NCBI RefSeq assembly: GCF_015277895.1
Contig: NZ_CP063815.1
Coordinates: forward strand, 806,001 to 870,000
Direction: 5' to 3'
Source: Microbacterium abyssi
Lineage (GTDB): Bacteria; Actinomycetota; Actinomycetes; Actinomycetales; Microbacteriaceae
DNA length: 64,000 nt
The position numbers were made by a program, and so were the translations under genes. Numbering within the stretch: position 1 is the first letter of the stretch; each line of letters begins with the position of its first letter. The notes beneath the pieces were generated by a model that was not told where the DNA came from, searched no databases, and saw only the letters and a program-made list of their open reading frames with translations. Positions 54,468 through 62,281 of the stretch are shown here, in pieces.

Positions 54468-54986
54468 ATGCATCTCAACCCTTACGGTGAGTATGCCGTT
54501 CTGCTCGCGGCATCCCTTGCGAATGACTGGCCGGATGACCGGCAGGGCATCGAGGAGCGAACGCTGGATCTCGGCATGACGATGACGTTTCCGCCCGCGG
54601 CAGACGATCACGCGAGAGTTCGCGAGGTCATCGACGACTGGCTGCGGATCGTCGACGAGGCCGATCATGCGAACCGCGCCGACCTGCTGAACGCGCAGCT
54701 CGCGCAAGCTGCGGCGTACCCGCGACTCACCGATCACGACGGCGAAGGGTGGCATCTGCACTACCGCGATGATGTGCAGTCGCTGCCCTACGTGCTGCGC
54801 GCGATCATCAGCGTCGGCACGTCACTGCATCTGGTCACCCGAGGCATGGACCGCTTGGGCCGGTGCGCGGCATCCCCGTGCGAGAACGTCGTCGTCGACG
54901 TGACCCGTAACGGGCGTCAGCGGTTCTGCTCCGTGCGCTGCGCGAATCGCGCCGCCGTGCGCCGTCACCGTGGGCGAGTCGCCTGA
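54468..54986 (+). CDS. CGNR zinc-finger protein (ABATE-type)
   Basis: The 172-aa protein has an N-terminal helical region and a C-terminal zinc finger CAASPCENVVVDVTRNG, then RQRFCSVRCANRAAVRRHR, the CGNR signature with two CxxxC-type pairs. These proteins are putative stress-related transcription regulators. The ATG follows a TAATGG/TGTAAT-like region. Its last 22 nt overlap the convergent HNH gene. Confidence 0.85.
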   Translation: MHLNPYGEYAVLLAASLANDWPDDRQGIEERTLDLGMTMTFPPAADDHARVREVIDDWLRIVDEADHANRADLLNAQLAQAAAYPRLTDHDGEGWHLHYRDDVQSLPYVLRAIISVGTSLHLVTRGMDRLGRCAASPCENVVVDVTRNGRQRFCSVRCANRAAVRRHRGRVA

Positions 54987-55441
54987 GAGTCGGCGGCTGC
55001 AGCGATCTCCGACCGCCAGTTCCGACCCATGCGCTTGTACGTGACGATCGCGTGACAGTTACGGCAGCGGGCATCGCACTTCGCGATCTCATCGATGATC
55101 GTCGCGATGCTGAAGCCGTTTCGCACGAGTTGCATGACGCCGTCCCGTTTGGCGCTGCCCGGTCGATGATCGAAATCGAGCACGCGGACGTCAACGGCTC
55201 CGCAGTCGACGCAAGGATGCTTGAGCAGGTATTCTCCGATGAACCTTATGCTCTCCGCCCGCTGAGCGTCCGTGCGTCGCCGGATCACGGCGAGGTGATG
55301 CTCGCGATTCGAATCGTAGTACCTGCGAGACGCTGCCCGGTTGCACTCTCGGCAGAGTTCCTGACGTCCGTCTGCGCGTGAGGATTTTCGATTGAAGTCG
55401 GTCAACGGCTTGACCCTTCGGCACGTGCCGCATCGTTTCAT
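54965..55441 (-). CDS. HNH endonuclease-like protein
   Basis: The 158-aa protein has an N-terminal zinc ribbon (C4, C7, C30, C33) and a C-terminal HNH region. C77/C80 (HPCVDCG) and C126/C129 frame a zinc site, and the catalytic-type residues are D91-H92 (LDFDHRPG), N128 and H130 (CRNCHAIVTYKRMG). The family occurs in actinobacterial and phage genomes as free-standing nucleases. The gene starts 39 nt downstream of the 3' end of the intron-containing tRNA-Lys on the same strand. TACCGT lies 6 nt before the ATG. Confidence 0.82.
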   Translation of the reverse strand: MKRCGTCRRVKPLTDFNRKSSRADGRQELCRECNRAASRRYYDSNREHHLAVIRRRTDAQRAESIRFIGEYLLKHPCVDCGAVDVRVLDFDHRPGSAKRDGVMQLVRNGFSIATIIDEIAKCDARCRNCHAIVTYKRMGRNWRSEIAAAADSQATRPR

Positions 55442-55447
55442 GGCGTC

Positions 55448-55453
55448 ACGGTA
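55448..55453 (-). promoter_or_regulatory. -10 hexamer of the HNH gene, leaderless arrangement
   Basis: On the minus strand TACCGT is followed by 6 nt and the ATG at 55441. Confidence 0.45.
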
Positions 55454-55480
55454 CTGTCGAGGTCCGACATTGGGATGCGG

Positions 55481-55771
55481 TGGGCCCCGAGGGGCTCGAA
55501 CCCTCGACCCGCGGATTAACTTGCCACTTCGGCTTTCGCCGCCGCCCAGTGGGCGTTCGTGGTCTGGACTGTCCCTTCACCTTGGCTTTCGCTGTAGGTG
55601 CCACCCGTCCAGTCTCTACACCTTCCGGACTTGCGTCCGGCTTGGCTCGGGATTGCCAACTGGTTTCCCAGGAAGGGTTCCCCGACTTTGAGTGGTGTCA
55701 TCCCCGGAGTTTCCCCCGAGGCGCTCCTATTATGTTGAAGTCCGATGCTCTGCCAACTGAGCTAGAGGCCC
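55481..55771 (-). tRNA. tRNA-Lys(UUU) interrupted by a group I intron
   Basis: The 5' exon (55771-55738, nt 1-34) gives acceptor GGGCCTC, D arm GCTC/GAGC and anticodon arm TCGGACTT. The 3' exon (55519-55481, nt 35-73) gives TTAATCCGC, T arm GAGGG/CCCTC with loop TTCGAGC, acceptor GGGGCCC and discriminator A. Joined, they make a 73-nt cloverleaf with loop CTTTTAA and anticodon TTT. CCA is not encoded (CCG follows A73). The 7-bp acceptor stem contains one G-U pair; pair 27-43 is a T-C mismatch. TAGACT about 10 nt upstream is a likely -10 box. Confidence 0.93.
55520..55737 (-). ncRNA. group I self-splicing intron (218 nt, tRNA-Leu-intron-like, probably IC3)
   Basis: Intron nt n lies at 55738 minus n. 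P1 pairs exon CUU plus nt 1 C with GGAG (nt 11-14), leaving U-G at the splice site. P2 is nt 17-24/29-36 with a GAAA loop. P3 is CCACUC (43-48) with GGGUGG (132-137). P4 is UCGGG (53-57) with CCCGA (87-91). P6 is CCGGAC/GUCCGG with a GCAA loop. P7 is GACUG (124-128) with CAGUC (167-171). P8 is CACCU/AGGUG with a GAAA loop. The joining segment AAGGGA, two P9 hairpins and a terminal G218 complete it. The blocks GGCAAUCCCGAGCCAAGCC and GUAGAGACUGGACGGG closely match cyanobacterial tRNA-Leu introns. It contains no open reading frame. Confidence 0.94.
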
Positions 55772-55780
55772 GCACGCTCG

Positions 55781-55786
55781 AGTCTA
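55781..55786 (-). promoter_or_regulatory. -10 box of the interrupted tRNA-Lys gene
   Basis: TAGACT on the minus strand, 9 nt before the mature tRNA 5' end; the -35 region is not recognisable. Confidence 0.45.
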
Positions 55787-55830
55787 GCCGTTGTTCTCAG
55801 GGCCGAGCCACGCCCGCAGTGCGAACCACC

Positions 55831-56457
55831 TCAGGCCTCTCTGCTCTTCGGTTGCCCCTTGGCGTGCGGGATGCGCCAGCGGAAGTGCAGTGACAGCACC
55901 CGGAAGACGAACACGACGATCGCCGCGACGAACACCGTCACCACGTTCGGGAGCGCGGTGAACCAGAGACCGGCGACGATCGCGGCACCGAGGAACGCGG
56001 GCACCGCGTAGAGGTCAGATGAGTTGAACAGCTGCGGGTCGCGGTTCGCGACGACGTCGCGCAGCAGTCCGCCCCCTACACCGGTGGTGACGCCGAGGAG
56101 CATTGCCGCCACCGGGTTCATGCCCGCCTCGAGTGCCTTGACGGCGCCCGTCGTGCAGAACAGCGCGAGGCCGGCGGCGTCGAAGATCAGCAACGGCCTT
56201 GAGTAGCGCTCGATGCCGCTGGAGAGGAAGAACACCAGCGCCGCCGCGGCGACGGGCGCCGCGAGATGGATCGGCTCGTCGAAGGCGGTCGGAGGCACCC
56301 TGATGATGAGGTCGCGGATGACGCCGCCGCCGAGGCCGGTCAGACTCCCCAGCAGCAGCGAGCCGACGATGTCGTAGCCGCGCTGGGCGGCCAGGAGGGA
56401 ACCCGAGATGGCGAAGAAGAAGGTGCCCAGCAGATCGAGCGTGAGCGCCCAGTTCAC
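55831..56457 (-). CDS. TRIC-type cation channel family protein (UPF0126/YicG-like)
   Basis: The 208-aa protein has about seven membrane helices in two homologous halves, each with the glycine motif: SLTGLGGGVIRDLIIRVPP in the first and VTTGVGGGLLRDVVANRDP in the second. This duplicated GGGxxRD pattern is the mark of bacterial TRIC homologues, which conduct monovalent cations. It ends 59 nt upstream of the tRNA-Lys gene on the same strand. Confidence 0.9.
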   Translation of the reverse strand: MNWALTLDLLGTFFFAISGSLLAAQRGYDIVGSLLLGSLTGLGGGVIRDLIIRVPPTAFDEPIHLAAPVAAAALVFFLSSGIERYSRPLLIFDAAGLALFCTTGAVKALEAGMNPVAAMLLGVTTGVGGGLLRDVVANRDPQLFNSSDLYAVPAFLGAAIVAGLWFTALPNVVTVFVAAIVVFVFRVLSLHFRWRIPHAKGQPKSREA

Positions 56458-56643
56458 GAGCGCTCGCTGAAGTCTTCCGCGAACCGCATGAGGCCAGGAT
56501 GCCGTACCGCGGATCGCTCACACGAGGGGCGCGCCGCGCGGCTGCCGTGCCTGCGCGCACACGGATGCGGTCGTCAGCGCTCTCGTCGCTGACGACCGCA
56601 TCGCGCGGTGCTGTGACTCCCCAGCCCAGCACCCGAACCGGCC

Positions 56644-57300
56644 TCACTCAGCCGGCGGCATGAGGACCGAGTCGATCAGGTACACGGTCGCGTTGGCCGT
56701 CTGCACGCCACCGCAGACCACATTGGCGTCGTTCACCATCCACATGTCACCCTCGCCGGTGACCTCGAGGTCGGCGCCCTGCACGGTGGTGTGCATGCCG
56801 GCGATGTCGGCGGGCTCGATCTGACCGGGGACCACGTGGTACGTGAGGATCGACGACAGCATCTCGGAGTCGGTCTTCAGCGTCTCGAGCGTCGCCGCGT
56901 CGATCTTGGCGAACGCGTCGTCCACCGGTGCGAACACCGTGAACTCGTCGCCGTTGAGCGTGTCGACGAGGTTGACGTCGGGGTTGAGCTCACCGCTGAC
57001 CGCCGAGACCAGCGTGGTCAGCATGGGGTTGTTGGATGCCGCGACCGCGACAGGATCCTGCGACATCCCCTGGATCGAGCCGTCGCCGTCCGGCACGGCC
57101 TCCGCGTACGCCTCGCAGCCGGGGCCGACGAGGTTCGCGGCGGGATCCATCGCCATGGGCGTCTCCTCGGACGTCTCAGGCGCTGCGGACTCGGCGGGCT
57201 CCTCAGCCGTGTCCGAGCTCATCGAGCAGCCCGACAGCACGAGAACGCTCGCGAATCCGAGCGACAGTGCTGCGGTCATCTTCTTCTTGGTGCTGAACAT
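56644..57300 (-). CDS. fasciclin-domain lipoprotein (MPT83/MPT70-like)
   Basis: The 218-aa protein has signal peptide [14 protein letters not shown] with lipobox SVLVLSGC, an acidic Ser/Pro/Glu linker, and one FAS1 domain at residues about 85-215 ([62 protein letters not shown]). It resembles the SigK-regulated mycobacterial antigens MPT83/MPT70. It is divergent from dipZ with a shared promoter region carrying two SigK-like sites. The ATG at 57300 has GGAGG 6 nt upstream. Confidence 0.92.
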   Translation of the reverse strand: MFSTKKKMTAALSLGFASVLVLSGCSMSSDTAEEPAESAAPETSEETPMAMDPAANLVGPGCEAYAEAVPDGDGSIQGMSQDPVAVAASNNPMLTTLVSAVSGELNPDVNLVDTLNGDEFTVFAPVDDAFAKIDAATLETLKTDSEMLSSILTYHVVPGQIEPADIAGMHTTVQGADLEVTGEGDMWMVNDANVVCGGVQTANATVYLIDSVLMPPAE

Positions 57301-57349
57301 CTCTACCTCCGGAGATCGGAGCCGCGGCCTTCCCGCGGCGTCGACGGTT

Positions 57350-57376
57350 CTTCGGAGCGCCCGCGGCATCGGATGG
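57350..57376 (-). promoter_or_regulatory. SigK-like promoter of the fasciclin gene
   Basis: On the minus strand CCATCC (57376-57371), 15 nt, then CCGAAG (57355-57350). This resembles the mycobacterial SigK consensus as I recall it (CCATCC, about 16 nt, CCGAAT). It lies 50 nt upstream of the start codon. Confidence 0.6.
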
Positions 57377-57401
57377 GACGGATCGCAGAAGGGGCCTCCG
57401 A

Positions 57402-57429
57402 CAATCCGATCGGATGGTCGGAGCCGAAC
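57402..57429 (+). promoter_or_regulatory. SigK-like promoter of dipZ
   Basis: CAATCC (57402-57407), 16 nt, then CCGAAC (57424-57429), 23 nt before the dipZ ATG. Each hexamer differs by one base from the recalled SigK consensus. Confidence 0.6.
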
Positions 57430-57452
57430 AGGATGCGACGGAAGGCGGGGAC

Positions 57453-59159
57453 ATGGACCTCATCATCATCGGGCTGCTCGGCGGCCTCATCACCGGCATC
57501 TCGCCGTGCATCCTGCCGGTGCTGCCGGTCATCTTCCTGACCGGCGGTGCGGCGTCCGCACGCTTCGACGGCGAGGCGGCACCGGCGCGACGCAGCCGTC
57601 CCTACCTCGTCATCGCCGGGCTCGTATTGAGCTTCAGCCTGGTGACGCTGGCAGGATCGCTGATCCTCGGGCTGCTCAACCTGCCCCAGGACATCATCCG
57701 ATGGGTGGGGATCGCCGTGCTGGCCATCCTCGGCGTCGGGCTGCTCGTGCCGCGGTTCGAGCGCCTCCTCGAAAAGCCTTTCCAGCGCCTCCAATCACGC
57801 AAGGAGGTGAAGAACCAGGGCAGCGGCTTCGGCGTCGGACTCGCGCTCGGCGCGGTGTTCGTGCCCTGTGCCGGTCCCGTGCTGGCGGCCATCATCGTCG
57901 CGGGCGCCACCGGTCAGATCGGCGTCGGCACCGTCGCGCTGACGCTCGCCTTCGCCATCGGCGTGGCCGTGCCGCTGCTGATCTTCGCCCTCGCCGGTCG
58001 CGGCGTCGTCGAACGTATCCGCGCGTTCCGCACCCGAGAGCGCGGGCTGCGCATCGCCGCGGGAGTTGCCATGATCGCGCTCGCCATCGGCCTCGTCTTC
58101 AACGTGCCGCAGATGCTCCAGCGTCTTCTCCCGGACTACACCGCCGAGCTCCAGGAGGGACTCGCCGAGCAGCAGGCCGACGCCCTCGACCTCGGTGGCC
58201 TCGTCACCGACGAGAACCGCGAACTCGACAAGTGCACCAACGGCGCCGAGGAACTCGAGTCGTGCGGTACCGCGCCGTCGATCCGCGGGATCGAGCAGTG
58301 GCTGAACACCCCCGACGGCGAGGCGATCGATCTGGACGAGCTGCGCGGCCAGGTGGTGCTCATCGACTTCTGGGCGTACTCGTGCATCAACTGCCAGCGC
58401 TCCATTCCGCATGTCGTCGCGTGGGACGAGGCCTATCGCGACGTGGGGCTGCAGGTCATCGGCATCCACTCGCCCGAGTACGCGTTCGAGAAGGATGCCG
58501 GCAACGTCGCCGCCGGCATCCGCGATTTCGGAATCGACTATCCGGTCGCCCTCGACAACGATCTCGCCACCTGGACCAACTACCGAAATCGGTACTGGCC
58601 GGCGCACTACCTGATCGACGCCGACGGCACCGTGCGGCACATCTCGTTCGGAGAGGGCAATTACGCCGCGACCGAGAAGATGATCCGAGAGCTGCTGGAG
58701 ACGGCCGATCCCGGGGTCGAGCTGCCGCCGGCGACCGACGTCGAGGATGTCACGCCTGAGGTGGACTCGACCACGCCCGAGACGTTCCTGGGCTCGTCGA
58801 AGGACGTGAACTACGGCGGCCAGGGGCCGTATCGCGCCGGCGCCGCGACTTTCGAGTTCCCGGGTACGCAGGACGACGACACGTTCGCGCTCGACGGAGA
58901 CTGGGAGATCGCCACGCAGTACGCCACTCCCACCGCAGACGGCGCCGCGGTGCGCCTGAGCTACCGGGCATCCGAAGTGAGGATGGTGCTCGCGGGCAGC
59001 GGCGAGATCACCGTGCGCACCGACGACGGTGAGAGCCGGACGATCCCTGTCGACGGTGCACCCCGCTCCTACCGGCTGCTGCAGGGCGCGGCAGAGGACG
59101 GCGAACTGACCGTCGAGATTCCGCAGGGGATCCAGGCGTACTCGTTCACTTTCGGATGA
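57453..59159 (+). CDS. dipZ: DipZ-like thiol-disulphide membrane protein (CcdA plus TlpA domains)
   Basis: The 568-aa protein has an N-terminal CcdA-type domain with about six membrane helices and the cysteines in [15 protein letters not shown] and [14 protein letters not shown] thioredoxin-like extracytoplasmic domain follows, with active site [13 protein letters not shown] near residue 313 and the cis-proline region HYLIDADG. The C-terminal 140 residues are beta-rich, as in mycobacterial DipZ. It probably carries reducing power across the membrane to exported proteins. RBS GGAAGGCGGGG precedes the ATG. The sigma factor gene overlaps its end. Confidence 0.92.
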   Translation: MDLIIIGLLGGLITGISPCILPVLPVIFLTGGAASARFDGEAAPARRSRPYLVIAGLVLSFSLVTLAGSLILGLLNLPQDIIRWVGIAVLAILGVGLLVPRFERLLEKPFQRLQSRKEVKNQGSGFGVGLALGAVFVPCAGPVLAAIIVAGATGQIGVGTVALTLAFAIGVAVPLLIFALAGRGVVERIRAFRTRERGLRIAAGVAMIALAIGLVFNVPQMLQRLLPDYTAELQEGLAEQQADALDLGGLVTDENRELDKCTNGAEELESCGTAPSIRGIEQWLNTPDGEAIDLDELRGQVVLIDFWAYSCINCQRSIPHVVAWDEAYRDVGLQVIGIHSPEYAFEKDAGNVAAGIRDFGIDYPVALDNDLATWTNYRNRYWPAHYLIDADGTVRHISFGEGNYAATEKMIRELLETADPGVELPPATDVEDVTPEVDSTTPETFLGSSKDVNYGGQGPYRAGAATFEFPGTQDDDTFALDGDWEIATQYATPTADGAAVRLSYRASEVRMVLAGSGEITVRTDDGESRTIPVDGAPRSYRLLQGAAEDGELTVEIPQGIQAYSFTFG

Positions 59160-59803
59160 ATCATGAACCGGCGCGTGGTTCGAACCTGGCGAGCGGATGC
59201 GGCATGCTTGTGGAGATGGTCATCGACGGTGTGGACATGCCGGAGGACGGCACGGCGGGAGACCCCGTCGCCGACCTCCTCGTCCGCGTTGCCGGCGGCG
59301 ACCAGGCGGCCTTCGCCGAGGTCTACGACCTTCTCTCGTCGCGCGTCTTCGGGCTCATCCTCCGTGTGCTCGTCAATCGCTCGCAGAGCGAAGAGGTGCT
59401 GCAGGAGGTGTTCCTCGAGATCTGGCAATCCGCGGCGCGGTTCGCTCCGAACAGAGGACAGGGACGCACCTGGGTTCTCACGATCGCCCACCGCCGCGCG
59501 GTCGATCGTGTCAGGGCGTCGCAGTCCAGCACGGATCGGGACGTCCGTGCCGGGATACGCGACATCGGCGTCGCCCACGACAGCGTCGCCGAGCAGGTGG
59601 AGCTGAGCATCGAGGGCGAACGCGTCGTGGCGGCGCTGGGTACGCTACCGGACCCGCAGCGGGAGGCGCTCGTCCTGTCGTACTACGGCGGTTACAGTCA
59701 GAGCGAGATCGCCGTGCTGATCGGTGCGCCGCTGGGAACGGTGAAGACGAGGATGCGAGACGGACTCTCGCGCCTGAGGAATGAGATGGGGGTGAACGCA
59801 TGA
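59156..59803 (+). CDS. sigK: ECF RNA polymerase sigma factor (SigK-like)
   Basis: The 215-aa protein has sigma region 2 (AFAEVYDLLSSRVFGLILRV; EVLQEVFLEIWQSAARF; TWVLTIAHRRAVDRVRASQS) and region 4 (LPDPQREALVLSYYGGYSQS; GTVKTRMRDGLSRLRNEMG). The gene order dipZ-sigK-rskA and the fasciclin neighbour match the mycobacterial SigK regulon. The annotated ATG overlaps the dipZ stop codon; the first 30 residues are poorly conserved in character, so a start at 59204 or 59216 is possible. Confidence 0.88.
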   Translation: MNHEPARGSNLASGCGMLVEMVIDGVDMPEDGTAGDPVADLLVRVAGGDQAAFAEVYDLLSSRVFGLILRVLVNRSQSEEVLQEVFLEIWQSAARFAPNRGQGRTWVLTIAHRRAVDRVRASQSSTDRDVRAGIRDIGVAHDSVAEQVELSIEGERVVAALGTLPDPQREALVLSYYGGYSQSEIAVLIGAPLGTVKTRMRDGLSRLRNEMGVNA

Positions 59804-60528
59804 ATGAGAACGAGTTCGCAGAACTCGCCGCAGGGCACGCCCTGCGCGCGCTGTCGGATGCCGACGAGCGACGCTATGCGGATGCCCTCGCCGCGCACCC
59901 CGAATGGGCCGCGATCGCCGAGCACGACGCCGAGACGGCGGCTCTGCTGTCGGATGCCGCCGCCCCTGTCGCACCGCCCGCGAGCATCCGGGACTCGCTG
60001 CTCGCGCAGATCGCCGTCACGCCCCAGGACGACGCCGTCGAACCCGAACCGCAGCACGCGCCGAAGCCTCGGCGCTGGAGCCGCGGACTGTTCGCGCTCG
60101 CCGCATCGGTGGTGCTGATCGTCGGGCTCGGGATCGGTGCGGCCATCCTCATCCCGCAGCTCACGCAGCCGGCATCCGTCGTCGCGCTCGAAGAGATCGA
60201 GGCCGCACCCGATGCGCAGCAGGCGACGGTCGAACTCGACGCCGGCGCGCAGGCGACGGCGCACTGGTCGACCTCCGTCGGCAGCGCCGTGCTCGTCACA
60301 GAGGGACTGGAAGAACTCGACGAGGATCAGACGTACCAGCTCTGGCTCGTCCGCGGCGAGGATGCGCTGCCCGCAGGTCTGTTCGAGGCGGATGCCGGGA
60401 GCGCGACGGCCCTGCTGGACGGCTCGATGCACGAGGGCGATGTGATCGCGGTCACGGTCGAGCAGGCGGGCGGATCTCCGACCGGGCTGCCCACGACGGA
60501 CCCGATCATCGCGATCCCCACCGCCTGA
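59800..60528 (+). CDS. rskA: anti-sigma factor (RskA family)
   Basis: The 242-aa protein has an N-terminal anti-sigma domain (ELAAGHALRALSDADERRYA; HPEWAAIAEHDAETAAL). One membrane helix lies at residues about 93-115 (LFALAASVVLIVGLGIGAAI), and the C-terminal extracytoplasmic RskA domain has TYQLWLVRGEDALPAGLF and GDVIAVTVEQAGGS. It should hold the upstream sigma factor at the membrane until regulated proteolysis releases it. The ATG overlaps the sigma-gene stop codon (ATGA). Confidence 0.92.
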   Translation: MNENEFAELAAGHALRALSDADERRYADALAAHPEWAAIAEHDAETAALLSDAAAPVAPPASIRDSLLAQIAVTPQDDAVEPEPQHAPKPRRWSRGLFALAASVVLIVGLGIGAAILIPQLTQPASVVALEEIEAAPDAQQATVELDAGAQATAHWSTSVGSAVLVTEGLEELDEDQTYQLWLVRGEDALPAGLFEADAGSATALLDGSMHEGDVIAVTVEQAGGSPTGLPTTDPIIAIPTA

Positions 60529-60535
60529 GCGCGAG

Positions 60536-60541
60536 TACCCT
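60536..60541 (+). promoter_or_regulatory. -10 hexamer of the 60548 gene, leaderless arrangement
   Basis: TACCCT, then 6 nt, then the ATG at 60548. Confidence 0.45.
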
Positions 60542-60547
60542 GGACGG

Positions 60548-61174
60548 ATGCCTGAGCATCACCGTCCCGTCCGCCGGCCGTCGGCGGCCTTCGACAATCT
60601 GGTCGGCTCGGCCGATTCCGCGGAGGCCGTCCGCGTCGCGCATGCCACGGCATCCGCCCTGCTCACGCGGGCGCGCGAGGACGAGAGCGGCGAGAGCGCC
60701 GAGCGTCTGATCGCGTTCACCGCCGAACACGGGATCGACGACATCGCCGAGTTGTGGGCGACAGCGCCTGCGGTGTCGCTGCCGGGCGCGCTTTGGCGGC
60801 TGTACCTGCTGCAGCTCGCGATCCACAGCGATCCCCAGACGTCGGCGCTGCTGTATGAGCGCGGCCGCGTCGAGCTCGCCTCCGCGGATGCCGTCGTGGC
60901 CGGCGCGCCGGCGCCCGCGAGCCCTGAGGAGCTGGTGGCTCTGATCGACACGATCCTGCGCGGGGTGTTCCGCGGCGACTTCTCGGTCGCTCTCGACCGG
61001 GCCGCGGCCTTCTGCAGGGTGCAGGTGTCGGGGGCGACCCACGTCGCGGACGACTACGAGAGCACTGAAGCCGAGCGGGCTTCGGAATTCACGACCCGCG
61101 CGCGGCGGCTTCATACTTACGCGAACGATCTGACCGCAGCGTCCGGTCTGTGGCGCGTCGGCGGCCTGAACTAG
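60548..61174 (+). CDS. conserved hypothetical protein (208 aa)
   Basis: The protein was not assigned to a functional family. It begins HHRPVRRPSAAFDNLVGSAD, is mostly alpha-helical and acidic (AERLIAFTAEHGIDDIAELW; LPGALWRLYLLQLAIHSDPQ), and ends TYANDLTAASGLWRVGGLN. There is no signal peptide or membrane segment. Similar proteins appear to be widespread in Microbacteriaceae, which I recall only as hypothetical or loosely named entries. A single-gene leaderless promoter precedes it. Confidence 0.72.
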   Translation: MPEHHRPVRRPSAAFDNLVGSADSAEAVRVAHATASALLTRAREDESGESAERLIAFTAEHGIDDIAELWATAPAVSLPGALWRLYLLQLAIHSDPQTSALLYERGRVELASADAVVAGAPAPASPEELVALIDTILRGVFRGDFSVALDRAAAFCRVQVSGATHVADDYESTEAERASEFTTRARRLHTYANDLTAASGLWRVGGLN

Positions 61175-61192
61175 TCGCACGTGCCACCGGCC

Positions 61193-61290
61193 GGGCCCGG
61201 GCATGAAAAGACCGGGCCGCAAGAACGCCTCTCGGCGGAAGGCCGCTCGCAGCGGCAAAATTTGGAGCCCGGGGTTATGCGGCCCGGCCA
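61193..61290. other. GC-rich structured intergenic element
   Basis: CCGGGCCGCA (61212-61221) and TGCGGCCCGG (61278-61287) are perfect 10-bp complements enclosing a hairpin GCCGCT/AGCGGC (61242-61256). An A/T-rich AAAATTTGGAG segment follows, and CCGGGCCCGG precedes the outer stem. The element lies between the 60548 gene and pabC. It could be a structured RNA, terminator or dispersed repeat. Confidence 0.4.
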
Positions 61291-61353
61291 TTCAAGTGTA
61301 ACGTCCCGGCGCCGGAGGTATTCCTGAACATCGGGTGTTGATCGCAGTGGCCG

Positions 61354-61359
61354 TAGGGT
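61354..61359 (+). promoter_or_regulatory. -10 hexamer of pabC, leaderless arrangement
   Basis: TAGGGT, then 6 nt, then the ATG at 61366. Confidence 0.5.
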
Positions 61360-61365
61360 GATCTC

Positions 61366-62250
61366 ATGCCACAGCGTTTCGCCCTGATCATCGATCCCGT
61401 GGAGGCCTCCGAGGAGCGGGCCGACTTCTCCGGCACGTTCACGGTCGTGGATGCCGCCGCTCCCGCGCTGAGCGTGGGAGAGCTGAGCACGCAGCGCGGT
61501 GACGGCGTGTTCGAGTCGATCGGTGTGATCGACGGGCACGCGCAGGAGGTCGTGCCGCACCTGGAGCGCCTGGCGAACTCTGCGCGGATCTGCGACCTTC
61601 CCGTGCCGAACCAGGAGCAGTGGCGTCAGGCCGTCGCCGTCGCGGCGGCCGAGTGCCCGGCCGGTGAGGCGGTCATCAAGCTCATCCTCAGCAGGGGAGT
61701 CGAGCACGGGCCGACTCCGACGGCGTGGGTGACGGCGGCACCGGCATCCGACTTCTCGAACGTGCGCGCGAACGGCGTCAAGGTGGTGACACTCGACCGC
61801 GGGCACCCGCTCGACGTCGCCGAACGTGCGCCCTGGCTACTGTTGGGTGCGAAGACGCTGTCGTACGCGGTGAACATGGCGGCGCTGCGCGAGGCGAACC
61901 GCCGCGGGGCGGACGACGCCGTGTTCCTCTCCAGCGACGGGTACGTGCTGGAGGCGCCGACGGCCTCGCTCATCCTCCGGTTCGGCGACCGTTTCGTCAC
62001 GCCGGCGCCGACCGGCGGCATCCTGCACGGCACGACGCAGTTGAGCGTGTACGACTACCTCTCCGGTCGCGGCTTCGACACCGGGTACGACCGCATCCCG
62101 GCATCCGATCTCCCTCGCGCCGAGGCGGCGTGGCTGGTCTCCAGCATCCGCCTCGCCGTCCCCGTCACCGCCGTCGACGGCACGTCCCTGCGCGTCGACC
62201 ACGGCCTCACAACCGAGCTGAACGGGTATCTCCTCTCGCCGCGCAACTGA
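61366..62250 (+). CDS. pabC: aminodeoxychorismate lyase (class IV aminotransferase fold)
   Basis: The 294-aa protein belongs to the PLP fold-type IV family. It has QRGDGVFESIGVIDGHAQEV near residue 44, the PLP lysine in LLLGAKTLSYAVNMAALREA, and DDAVFLSSDGYVLEAPTASL with GGILHGTTQLSVYDYL, typical of 4-amino-4-deoxychorismate lyases that yield p-aminobenzoate for folate. Branched-chain or D-amino-acid aminotransferases are related alternatives, but the length and N-terminus suit PabC. Confidence 0.85.
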   Translation: MPQRFALIIDPVEASEERADFSGTFTVVDAAAPALSVGELSTQRGDGVFESIGVIDGHAQEVVPHLERLANSARICDLPVPNQEQWRQAVAVAAAECPAGEAVIKLILSRGVEHGPTPTAWVTAAPASDFSNVRANGVKVVTLDRGHPLDVAERAPWLLLGAKTLSYAVNMAALREANRRGADDAVFLSSDGYVLEAPTASLILRFGDRFVTPAPTGGILHGTTQLSVYDYLSGRGFDTGYDRIPASDLPRAEAAWLVSSIRLAVPVTAVDGTSLRVDHGLTTELNGYLLSPRN

Positions 62251-62281
62251 CAGATGCCGCCGTTCGCGGCAGGATGGGAAG

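Noticed and set aside
55520..55737. Homing endonuclease encoded inside the intron.
   Set aside because: The insert is only 218 nt and all of it is needed for the ribozyme fold; no open frame of useful size in either direction.
55481..55771. Two broken tRNA halves (a tRNA pseudogene) or a split tRNA.
   Set aside because: The halves join to an exact 73-nt cloverleaf, and the insert has every paired element of a group I intron core with correct splice-site bases.
56458..56643. A gene or RNA between the TRIC channel and the fasciclin gene.
   Set aside because: Only weak imperfect repeats of CGCGCGGC type and no consistent coding frame; probably the TRIC promoter region and the fasciclin 3' region.
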